Positions 38,001 to 48,600 of a stretch of 64,000 nucleotides of DNA are shown here, one piece after another. Each line of letters opens with the position of its first letter. Within the stretch, counting starts at the first letter, position 1. Both the position numbers and the translations under genes were made by a program. Below the pieces are notes generated by a model. That model was not told the origin of the DNA. It worked only from the letters and a program-made list of their open reading frames with translations, and ran no database searches. Source of the stretch: Cycas panzhihuaensis (Eukaryota > Cycadophyta); contig CM041465.1 of NCBI GenBank assembly GCA_023213395.1, positions 192,827,741 to 192,891,740 on the forward strand. Direction: 5' to 3'.

Positions 38001-38970
38001 TCTTATAGGAAACTTCATTTCCCATAAGCACATCACCATCATCAAGAGGTTGGTATTATGAAAATTAACTCTTATGTGGACACATGTGGTGTGAAGCACC
38101 TAAATCCAATAACTAATAATAATATTAATGGGAAATATTACAAGCAACTAAGACATCATCATTCATACCTTGATTTAACTTCACCTGATTAGCCTCCTTG
38201 GTAGGATCTTCCTTTTTTTGGAATTCCTTCCTTTTGTAACAATCCTTCTTAAGGTGATATATTTATTGCAGTGTCAACATCTAAGCTTACTTTTCTTACC
38301 TTTTGACTTAAACCTCAATATATCCTTAGAGATTTATCCTCTCTCAATCATTCTTCCTCTTACTATCATAGCTTCTAGTGTGGAGGTTTTAAGACTGGAC
38401 TTCCTTCTCATCTCTTCTATCAATAAAGCACTCATAATAGAATCATAGTCCAATTTATTTGTAGTGCTAAAACTAATTGAGGTGACAATATTATCTTAAG
38501 ATTCTAGTAATGAATATAACAAGGTAATAGCCTTATCCTCATTCTTAATCATGACATTGATACTAGCTAACTGACAAATAAGAGTGTTGAAAATATTTAA
38601 ATAATCGAGTTTTTATACCTTCTTTCATCTGTAATAAATATAGCTTCATCTTTAAGTAGATTTAATTCATCACTGGTTTGGTCATGTACAAGCCTTCTAA
38701 TCGGGTCCATAATCATATTGTTATCTTCTCCCTTATGATGTTAAATAGAAATTAGTCTACCAAGCATAATCGTATTATGCTAAGAGCCCTTTCTTATAGA
38801 TCATCCCATTTATCATCATCCATCCCTATAGGTTTCTTTGATTTGCCTGCTAGAGTTCTTTACAATCCTTATTATACCAGAATATCATACGCTTTCAACT
38901 TCTAGAACTCAAAGTTGTTCTTGCCATTGAATTTTTCCATCTTAAACTTTGTATTCATCAGTTTTTCTAT
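35035..38970 (-). pseudogene. Unit A4 gag-pol, degenerate, without nested insertion
   Basis: The only internal region of family A not broken by another element. Minus strand: gag from about 38970 (the expected ATG is ATA), zinc knuckle near 38205-38285, protease region near 38060-38130, integrase about 37740-36790, reverse transcriptase about 36560-35830, RNase H to about 35035. The polymerase box is YIDG (near 35985-36000), as in A2. A 19-bp tandem duplication lies at 37100-37137 in the integrase. Stops are numerous. It serves as a reference for the empty sites of B, C, D and TRIM2. Confidence 0.8.
37100..37137. repeat. 19-bp tandem duplication in unit A4 integrase
   Basis: GACTTGTTTATCAAATAAT followed by GACTTGTTTACCAAATAAT. 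A1 and A3 have a single copy of the segment. Confidence 0.85.
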
Positions 38971-39028
38971 TTGGTACAGAAAAAACTAACACTAAAACCT
39001 TCATAAACTTGTTGAAAAAATAAAAGTG

Positions 39029-39040
39029 GCTTTGATACCA
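39029..39040 (-). promoter_or_regulatory. Unit A4 primer-binding site
   Basis: Minus strand TGGTATCAAAGC, 2 bases inside LTR5. Confidence 0.85.
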
Positions 39041-39042
39041 CT

Positions 39043-39677
39043 TGTCGAGAAAGCTAGGTCCTAATAACTAAAAACTTCCACCAAGATCTAAACTATTTTG
39101 CAACTAATTATAGGAATTGAAAGTAAAATTTAATATACAAGTTCTTAAACTAGAGATAATATAATAAATAATTCAAAAAACTAAAACATTATATAAACAC
39201 TAGATATAACGTGGTAAAACCCTAACAGGAAAGGCATCAATCTTTATTATCCAAGAATAGATAAATGTAAATGATCTATAATAGAATACTCACAACAACA
39301 GAAACTAGTTGCCCTACTCCTAATTGTACATCTAATATATCGAATACCATCAACATGATGAAAAAACACCCTAAATAGGGCTATATGAGAGAGTTATATA
39401 AGGCACAAATCATGACCATCAAATCTAGGATATTTTGAATGAATGCCCTTAATTCTCTTTATAATTTAGTATGCTTTATAGTGTTAACTTTTTAGGTCAG
39501 GGGCTACTTCCCCTGAAACCCCTCTTTATGGATGGGGGTTTCAACACCCCCTGTACCTCGTGACCAAGGGGGCCTCCCACCCCCCTTGGATCCCCCTGCA
39601 AAATTTAAGGGGAGAAATTATACTATCAACCTGTCAAAAGTTTTGCCTCCAAAATATTATTGTCATATTATCTAATA
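39043..39677 (-). repeat. Family A LTR5 (5' LTR of the whole array, outer right end)
   Basis: 635 bp. Primer-binding site on its left. On the right it stops at CTAATA and the flank begins with the GTATT duplication, with no polypurine tract or RNase H beyond it. Confidence 0.85.
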
Positions 39678-39682
39678 GTATT
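39678..39682. other. Right target-site duplication of the A array (GTATT)
   Basis: Matches 2732-2736. Confidence 0.75.
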
Positions 39683-41400
39683 TAACATATCTAATAATAA
39701 TATCCTTATCTTTGAGTGGAAATATAATTGGTACTTTACTTTCTCTTCTCTTATTTATATTTTATAAGCAATAATGTTTTGATTCTAGTATTATTTTTTT
39801 TAGAAATACCTTTTGATAAGCTCAAACTTTTAACAATTCTTAATTATGCTTTTTCACTAAATGACATTAACCTAAACTATAAAATAATTTATAAGGATTT
39901 TTCTCCCTTATATAAGGGTGTAATATACCTCACCTATATTAATAAATAACTGTCTTATATTTTTTAAGACAATAAAGTATGTAAAATTTAAATTAAATTT
40001 AAACTTATATTTGATAGTCTAGGCCTTGTTAACATATGATATTATTAAGAAATATAGTTATTTTAGTAATATCGAACTATTTTTCTTTATGACAAGAAAT
40101 ACCATCAAATGAATCATAATTTAAAAATATCATTTCGTCATTTATGTATACACATAAATTTATATACAATAAAAATAAGAGTTTGTTCTCAAAACCAATG
40201 AAAATAATTAAATTATTGATAGTTTATATATAGATAACATTCATAATAGTTTTATAACCTAATAAATAAACCAAATAAAATTATTACTTTAAGTGCTCTA
40301 ACCATAAGCATACCAATTTTCTATAGAAGGAATAATAAGAAGCATAAGTTAATCAAAATAGAAATTATGATTACTTTGAAATTTTTGTAATAAAATATGG
40401 GCAATTCCTATGTGCTTTTTAATAACATGACTTCATACAAGTTTTTACTCTTATACTTAGCATTTATTATGGACTAGATCAACACCATATATCAATTTAA
40501 GACACAACTAGAGATATTATTTTAGTTTCATATGATTTGGATATATTTCATTTGCCAATATTTCATGTCAAAAGCTTTACTGCTTTAGGTTATCTTTATA
40601 TATATATTAATGAGTTAGGGCACCTTCTATATTTTTATAAGTAGTCACACCACTTTAGTTAATATGAGTACATTCAATTATGTATATACATGTCATTCAT
40701 TTCCACTTATATGATATGGAGAGATCTTGAGACCATATTTATCAAATAAAATTTAAGCATCTCCATCGATCATCACACTTGAATCTTGATTAATATATAT
40801 TCATCCTCTATTTATCATTAGAGATATTATACCTTGGTTAAATAACTTATTTGTATTAAGGTATAAGAGCATACCTCTTCCTATAAAAGAATTATATTTC
40901 CATAACAAGGTTTCCTTCTCCCATAATATCAATACATCTTTAATGAGCATCCTAACTTAGGGGCAATCACCACACTCAGTAACTCCCTATTAAAGGAGAA
41001 GAAGACTTGGTATAACATCTATCCACCTTTTGATTATGAAGTAATCATATGTAATATATTTGTTTATTTAAAAACATCATTTCATTATTGACCATTTGGG
41101 CTTTATAAAACCCTCTCACCATTTTCATTGTGTTATCTCATACCATTGATAATGATTTTGACTTTCCATTAAGTTATCATATATAACCTTAAAAGACAAG
41201 GAAGTTGTAGATTTACATGATAACACTAGTTGTCTTATATATAAAAAGTACAAATAAGGGAATTAAGGAGACATAAGAATCAATTCATCATTAAAAAAAA
41301 ACAACATCATCAAATCTATATCAACTTATATGAATTATAATTTGATACTTATTTTTCTAATAGTTTTTCAATTTGTATTTGGTGTCTTGGGGGTCCTCTT
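39683..41400. other. AT-rich DNA without recognised feature
   Basis: No coding region, RNA gene or repeat that I recognise. A 73-residue open frame at 39728-39949 has low-complexity hydrophobic content and no family signature. This is the right flank of the A array and the left flank of element H, so it may be older background sequence or the remains of a further, unrecognisable element. Confidence 0.5.
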
Positions 41401-41723
41401 TGTTGGATATTTTAAATAGTTTACAAGGTATTATATAGGTATAGGCATTACACCCAAATCTAATTAGTAGGGCCTACATTCTTATGGGGTCTTTTTAACT
41501 CATAGTTTTATACCCATTATATTGTAACAGTACTAGTCAATATCTTATAAAATTTTATCTATATATATATTTACATTGACACATGTAAAGAGGTTTGAGA
41601 AGATTGTGAATTGGGATTTATACTATATTCTTTAGCAATTACTCTTTTAAATCAAAGTTGTTTATCATTAGAACTTTATCTATAGTTTTTCTTATTAATG
41701 TGCTTAGTTTATATTTTCTAACA
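41401..41723 (+). repeat. Probable 5' LTR of element H
   Basis: Begins TGTTGGATATTTTAAATAG and ends TTTTCTAACA, directly before a primer-binding site. The end is secure from the primer site. The start is a best guess from the TGTTGG, since the partner LTR is not in the window. Confidence 0.55.
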
Positions 41724-41725
41724 AT

Positions 41726-41737
41726 TGGTATTAAAGT
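41726..41737 (+). promoter_or_regulatory. Element H primer-binding site (degenerate)
   Basis: TGGTATTAAAGT, near-match to TGGTATCAGAGC, 2 bases after the LTR. Confidence 0.7.
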
Positions 41738-41810
41738 TAGGATTTTAGCTTTATGGTAATCCTTTTATTGAGTGGAAGCTTTGTGTGGTAAACTTTATAT
41801 GTGAAAACCA

Positions 41811-42086
41811 TGGAAATCACTATAAGGATAAAGATCAAGAAGTTTAGTGATCAAAATTTTAAGCTATAGAAGCTAAAGAAGGGAGACATCTTGGTCAAGT
41901 AGGATCAATGGATTATTGTGTCTAAGACAAAGGCTATGACTATGTTTGATGAAAATTAGAAGAAGCTAGATAAAAAGGCAATGATCTCTATTGAGTTATA
42001 CCTTTGTAATATGGTATTACTAAATGTTTTCTCATAGACTATAACCAAGGATCTATGGAATAATTTAGGGATTTATATTAGACAAA
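41811..42086 (+). pseudogene. Element H gag, N-terminal part, interrupted by element F
   Basis: The frame starts at the ATG in ACCATGGAAATC and shows a tobacco Tnt1-type copia gag pattern: KFSDQNFKL, a W codon turned into TAG, KKGDILV, D-x-W, KLDKKA, then L-x-L-x-N-x-V-L-x-N-V and T-x-D-L-W-N. The rest of the element would lie beyond the window, after element F. Confidence 0.7.
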
Positions 42087-42293
42087 TATTAGAATGTAAT
42101 GTTTCATCAATAAGTTGTAATGTTTTTATTAAGGGTCATGTATAAAAACCCTTTCTATGTAAACATGACAAGTGTCTCACAAGTGCCAATTAGACATATA
42201 ATGGTTACGACCACCTAATATATATTTAAGAGAGTTGAACTCTCCCTCATTAATTCATTGCATTATTCAATAATTTAGGTGTGAATCTTAACA
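42087..42293 (+). repeat. Element F 5' LTR
   Basis: About 207 bp, TATTAGAATGTAAT...CTTAACA (first dinucleotide TA for TG). Its start resembles the element D LTR start (TGTTAGGATATAAT), and its length equals that of the D LTRs. A TATA-like TATATATTTAAG lies at 42219-42230. Confidence 0.75.
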
Positions 42294-42305
42294 TGGTATC
42301 AGAGT
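42294..42305 (+). promoter_or_regulatory. Element F primer-binding site
   Basis: TGGTATCAGAGT, directly after the LTR. 11 of 12 bases of the standard site. Confidence 0.85.
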
Positions 42306-42990
42306 AGGTCAATCTACCTATCTGAGAGGAGGTTTCCTATTGAAGGAAGATATAGTTATATGTGTTAACAGATGACATTAACTATTAAGCAACAAAGAAT
42401 AAGTTAATTTATAGAGAAGACATTAATTATCAAGTGAATAGAATATGAATGAATCATTTGTATAGATAGTATAGAACTGTATGATTGTAAAGATGTCCAA
42501 ATTTGAAAGTACTTAAAATCTCACCAAAATTGACGAGCAAATAGATCTTCTCATCATTGTCATCTTTTCCTTCTACATTAAAGAGATTTAAGGCTATTTT
42601 TAAAGGCTTTTTACTCCATTTATAATTGCATAGGTTTAGAGAGAACATAGATTCTACTCAAGTCAGACCCATAAACAAAGTAATATCCATCACATAATAT
42701 TTCTCTCATTAATACAAAGCTATTAAATCTAAGTTTGAGTAGATTGGACGAAGATTTCTCAAGTTTCAATTATTTTTTCAAAAAAATCTAGTTGCCCTTT
42801 TAGAGATTTCATTGTTGTTTTCCCCTAAATGGAAAAGAATCTCTTAAAAATAATTACATATTTAGATTCCTTGTGAAAAGTGCTTTAATTTGAGATATCT
42901 TTTATTTCCATCTGTGCATCCTCATTTTTGTATAAAATTTCATACAATCGTATGACTTGCCCCTACTATTATCTAATATTTGTTCAAAAA
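42306..42990 (+). other. Element F leader
   Basis: About 0.7 kb of AT-rich sequence between primer-binding site and gag. No feature recognised. The minus-strand open frame at 42454-42648 has no family signature. Confidence 0.5.
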
Positions 42991-44934
42991 ATAGCCTCCT
43001 CTATCTTAGCTCTTAGTGAACAAGATAAGTTGACTAGAAATAATTACCATGTATGGAAAATCAAGATTAAGAATTTATTAAGGACCAAGAATGCTTGGAA
43101 TATAGCCATTGAGGTGGAAAAAAAACCTAAAGCTATTGGTGTTGCCCAGACTAATTAGGAAGAAGGAGATAATACTGGTGCAATAATATTAAAAATGTCT
43201 ATTTCTAATGCCCTTCTTATCTATGTTAAAAAGTTAAATTCTTCTTTTGCAATTTAGAAAGTATTTAAAAATTTATATAGTCAAAAGAATTGAGCCAAAA
43301 TCATAGCTATTAAGAAAGAATTATTTAAGTTATATATGAAGGAAATAGAAACTATTTTAGAATTTATTCACAAAGTCATTTTAGTTAGAACTAATTTATT
43401 GAGTGCTAGAGCAAGTATATTGGAGTAGGAAATTATTGAAATGGTTGCAAGCAAACTTCTAAAATCCTTTGATGTCACAATCAATACTATTACAAATAAT
43501 GATCAAATGGAACTATATCTCTTGATAACTTAATAGGTCTACTTTTAAGGCAAGAATAAAGAAATAAATGATATATAGATGGAATAGAGATAGAAGATGC
43601 ATTTCTAACCAAACTCAATATGAACCTAAGAGGAAGAGGACAAGCTTGTGAACATATATATACCAAAGATTAGAGGTTAATTATGTGGAAAAGGATAGGC
43701 AAGCAAAGGTTGAGGATGCTCAATCCCTCCTAGGGATACGAGGGTATGTTTTAACTATGGAAAGCTAGGGTATTTTTCTAGTAACTATAGGTACTTCGAT
43801 GTCTATTATTATTGCGAACTTTCTAGATACTATTCTTACCAGTGCCTATAAAAAGACTAGCTAGTAACTATAGTAAGGAGAAGATTAATCTTAATGAAGA
43901 CAAAGAAGAAACAACCTTTATAGTTACATTAACAATAAGCCTTAAATATAGAGAAGTATGGTATATTGACTCTAGTGCTTCTAGGCACATGACCAGATGT
44001 GAAGATTGCTTTGAGACACTCAAACTCTATTCTCCTAATGAATTAGTTAAGTTAGGAGATAAATATTCTCTTGACATTAAAGGGGTCATTACTATAACTA
44101 TTGAAGTAAAGGGAATTATTCAAAATATTGGCAATGTACTATTTATACCTAGGCTTAAAAAGAATCTTTTATCTATTTTTTAGCTCTACAAGAAAAAGCT
44201 GGTGACTATTCTTTATGTAAAGGGTTATTATCATATTCTTGATATGAAAAAAGGTACTATTAAAATTTTGAAAGGAATAGAAAGCAGTGACTTACACAGA
44301 TTGCTTTCTAATCTTGTTATTAGAAATAAAGATGTAAAGGCATATACTACTACAAATACTAATAATAACAAACTGTGGCATTTGAAGAATGGGTATATCT
44401 TCTTAAATAGATTGGAATTATTGCATAAATCTAGAATGGTTACTGGTCTTCCTAATGTTTCTTTTTATCCCCTAATTTATAAAGGTTGTCTGGTAAGAAA
44501 ATGGCATCATTTCCCTTTTAGAAAGGGTGAATGGAGAGTAAAAAATAAATTAGAGTTAATTCATGTTGATTTGTATGGGTCAATCATTCTATATTCAATA
44601 AATGGAGCTAGATATTTTTTCACATTCATTGATGATTTCACTAAGAAAGTATGGATTTACCCTCTCTATAGTAAATCTAAAGTTTTAGAAAATTTTAAAG
44701 TATTTAACGTAGAAGTTGAACATGAATACAAAAATAAAATAAAATGCATCAAGTTTGACAGAGGTGGACAATACATCTCAAATGAATTTCTAAAATTTTA
44801 CAGGCTTCATGGAATATGCAAACAACTCACAACTCCATACATGCCATAGTCTAATGGAGTAGCAAAATGCAAAAATAGAACAATCATAGAAATGACATGC
44901 AACATGATCCATAGAAGGAAGATCTAAAGGAAGG
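42991..44934 (+). pseudogene. Element F gag-pol, part 1 (gag, protease, integrase N-terminal part and core)
   Basis: Aligns with element D from its MAS start. Here the start codon is ATA at 42991. Gag: KLTRNNYHVWKIK. Knuckle region near 43745-43800 degenerate. Protease near 43970: IDSSASRHM (Gly of DSG replaced by Ser). Integrase finger near 44375-44490: H-x4-Y and YKGC, so one His and one Cys are lost. Core: HVDLYGS, KFDRGGQY, then NGVAK with the catalytic Glu read as Lys. Stops at W/Q positions and a TAG at 44181-44183 split the frame. Ends at the element E insertion. Confidence 0.8.
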
Positions 44935-45235
44935 AAGGATATAGGGAATAAATCACTCACATGCACATAATGATAATGAAGAATGAAGAAGAGATGAAAC
45001 CAAAATATGAGAACAAAGCTTAGAGGTGAGAATGAATAGTAACCCCTCCTTAAGATTTCACTTTTTATTATTGAGGGCGAGCATTAGAGTTAGGATTTTC
45101 CTACCTAATGACATGAACCTGAAATTACATCTAAATACACATAAAGTACATTTACTAAGAGACTAATGCTAACAATATATCCTAAGGTTACTTAATTGAT
45201 CTACATAAATAACCTTGATACATTAACCTCCTTTA
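44935..45235 (-). repeat. Element E 3' LTR
   Basis: About 301 bp. The outer end reads TAAAGGAAGG where the partner has TGAATGAAGG. The inner end is followed by ATCCACCCCTTAATGG, the polypurine remnant. Confidence 0.85.
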
Positions 45236-45552
45236 ATCCACCCCTTAATGGTGGAAGGTCATTTTGAGAAAATCTATTCTATAAGGTCTTTATTTGAACC
45301 TCATTATTATATTGAAATTCTAAATGATACTTTAATGGGAAAACCCTTAAAGAGAAAAAAAAGCCTATGGACTTTCTAAGATCTATAACCCCTTTTATAA
45401 ATTAAAATGGATAAGGTGGATTTTAATATAGCCTGATAGCTAAACAACTTAAATGCACAGCTTGATCTATTGAGTCTCCATATACTGTTTGGTCATCTCT
45501 TATACCCTTTCAGGTTTTTATAAGTTTTGATTTTCTAAAACTAGTATAATTC

Positions 45553-45665
45553 TTATCCTTCTATACCCACATAGGGTTTTCACAAATAGGATAGAGTAAA
45601 GACTTACTCTTATTCTTTCATCCCCACAAAGGGTTTTCATAAATAGGATAGAGTATGATAATCCT
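45553..45665 (-). repeat. Tandem 57-bp duplication in the element E 3' UTR
   Basis: CCCACATAGGGTTTTCACAA and CCCACAAAGGGTTTTCATAA with CCCAC at 45566 and 45623. Orthologous to the duplication in element B. Confidence 0.75.
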
Positions 45666-45682
45666 ATTTCTATCTTCTTTGA

Positions 45683-48600
45683 TTAGTTGAAGAAGGAGGC
45701 CCTAAGGCTGAGCTACCTTTAAAACTATTTAAACTTTACCTTTTACAATAGTTTGGTGAAGATATCAGCTACTTGATCTACTATGGGATAGTATTCAAGT
45801 TGAATTATACCATCATGAACTAGTTCTCTAATCTTGTAGACTCTTATACTTATGTGTTTGGTATAATCATGAAATATATGATTTTTTTCCATGTGGATTA
45901 TTGATTGATTATTCACACAAAGGCTAGTAAGACTTAATTGGGTGATATTCAATGTTTCTAATAATTTTCTAAGCCATATCATCTCATTGCTAGTCTTAGG
46001 AGTAGTAATGTGTTTAGCTTCAGTAGTTGAATCAACAACTATCTTCTATTATTTAGATCTCCATGATATTGGTATTATTCTAAGAAATGTTACATACCTA
46101 GACATAGGTTTTCTTGTATCTTTATTTCCTATAAAGTCTAAGTCTATGTATATAAAAAGCTTAAATTCATTACTAGGTTCATACAACTTACCAAATTTGT
46201 TGGTTATTTTTAGGTATTTTAACACTCAAACTATAGCCTACTAGTGATTATGCTTAGGATTTGTCATGAATCATGCAAGAATGTTGATAGAGTCTACAAT
46301 ATCTACCCCTTGTATTGGTAGTATAGATAAGACTACCTATAAGTTTCCTATAGAGTGTTACATCTACCTCCCTAGTGTTATCATTAGTTGAGAGTTTGGT
46401 ATTAGGGTCCATAAGTAAAGTTAATAGTTGAGCATCTTCTAACTGAAACTTAGTTAGAAGATCGTTAATGTATTTTTCTTATAAGATAAAAAAAAAATTA
46501 TTCTTTTGTATTACTTTAATTCTCAAGTAATATTTCATCAAACTGAGGTCTGACAATTTAAATATTTTACCAATGTCCTTTTTTAGTTAGCTTATTACCT
46601 GTTCACTACTACCCATTACTAGAATATCATCTATAAAGATTATAAGATAAGTGACTTTATTCTTTTGGTGCTAAATGAATAGTGTTGCATTAATATCTTG
46701 GTAGTCACAAACCTCATACCTAAGTTACCTTATTCTTTTAGACAACTTGGCAAACCAAGAACGAGGGACTTGTTTAAGGATGTATAAGGACTTTCTGAGC
46801 CTGTAAACCTTATGCTCTTGACCTTCAATCTTCTATCCTTCTAGTTGAGCTATATAAATTTCTTCTTCAAGATCCCCATTAAGAAACATGTTCTTAATAT
46901 TGAGTGGTGGATTTTCTAATCCCGTTGAGTAGCTAAGCCCATAAGAGTTCTAATTATAAGCCACTTGGTTATAGGTACAAAGACTTTAATATAGTCAATG
47001 TCTTCCCTTCATATGAATCCTTTAACTACCAACCTCGTCTTATGTTTTTCCAGAATATCATTTGATCTGTATTTATTTTTTCAACATCCATTTATTTTAA
47101 ACTACCTTTCTGCCAAGTGGTAGATCAACGAGCTCTCATGTACCATTTTCTATTAGAGATTGGTATTCTTCATTCATTACATTTCTTCAAACTGTATGTT
47201 TCATAGCTTCTTGGTACGAGAGAGGCTCTTCATTAAGAGTAAGATATAATTCTGTTAGTTCAAGATCAATATATAATGATTCCTACATCCTTGCTTTATG
47301 GGTACTTTGATTGCTATTTTTTCCCACCTCATTAGGTTGTATATCCTTATTTAGTTGGTGGGCTATATGAGAACCTCGAATTGGGAATGAGGTCCTTATT
47401 TCTTCAATTTCTTGGATTTCATCTTGTTCATTAAAATGATAATTTTGTAAGGAGGATGTTGATACGTCGAGAGAAGATGGTCCTTCCACCATTATTTTGC
47501 CCTTATTAACTGAAGGTAGAGAGGATATTTCTTCTACAATGGCTTTGCCTTTGTCAACTTTGCTATCTTCAAAGAATGGTATTCGATGTACACTCATCAG
47601 TTCAAAATCATAAATTATATCCTCTAAGGCTCTATTATCAGCTTTCAATATTTGGAGTAATTTATGTGTGTCCCTTCCCTCTAAATTTTGGAATCTAAAT
47701 ATCATAGTTGATAACAATATTATAGTAGTATAAGGGTATTTTGGGGTCTAGTTTAAGCAACTAATCCTCTGTCTCCTCAAAAATGGCATCTCTCGTAATG
47801 ATGATTTTTTGTTATAAAGGTATAAAAATCTTATACTATTTCTTGTCCATAGGTTATCTAAAAAAGATGTCTTTAAGTGTCCTTAGCTAGAGTTTATTTT
47901 GATCTGCTTCCAGAATATAGGCATAGCATGTAGAGCTAAAAATTTTAAAGTAGTAAATAATGGGGGCTTGTTCTGACCACTTTTCATTAGGTGATTATCC
48001 TTCCTTTGATGGGATAATAACATTGATGTAATAAACAACTATCAAGATAGCTTCAGCCATGGGTAGATAGGTACATTTTTATATACCAACATAGCTCAAG
48101 ATATATTCATGATTGTCCTGTTCATGCACTCAACAACTCCATTTTATTGTGGGGTACATGTTACTATTGTTTAATATTTAATGCCATTGTCTCAAAGGTA
48201 GTTTTTTAACTTATGTGAGGTATATTTGCCATCGTTATTAGTTCGAAGACACTTGAGTTTATAACATGACTCTTTTTCAATGCAGACTTTAAATTTTTTA
48301 AATACACAGAAAGCTTTATCTTTCTTGTATAGAAAAACTATCTATATTTTCCTAGTGAAAGAGATATAATATAACTTTCCCTTCAATGAAAGAATGGGCA
48401 TTAGTCTACATAGATCAAAGTGTACTAATTATAATAGATGGTTTGATTTCCATTGACTTTTAGGAAAGGGTTGTTAATGAGATTTGACAATAATACAAGC
48501 TTCATATTTGAAGGGCTTAGAGGAGAACTTTGGAAGACTTGGAAGAGTATTACAGAGATCTCTAAGTTTATTGATGTGAACATGGCCCATACAAGTATGC

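Larger units (their letters stand above)
2732..39682 (-). mobile_element. Tandem array of copia family A: five LTRs, four internal regions, one target duplication
   Basis: Five LTRs of 635-672 bp (2737-3408, 15040-15691, 20078-20734, 34351-34993, 39043-39677) alternate with four internal regions. Each internal region is about 4.0 kb after removing later insertions (about 4013, 4058, 3971 and 4049 bp). LTR2, LTR3 and LTR4 each have a primer-binding site on their left and a polypurine tract on their right, so each serves as the 5' LTR of one unit and the 3' LTR of the next. Only the two outer ends carry a target duplication: GTATT at 2732-2736 and 39678-39682. This fits one insertion followed by unequal recombination or template switching, not four independent insertions. 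Confidence 0.85.

Noticed and set aside
2737-39677. Family A as four independent insertions next to each other
   Set aside because: That would require separate LTR pairs and target duplications for each unit. The inner LTRs are single and shared, and only the outer ends carry GTATT.
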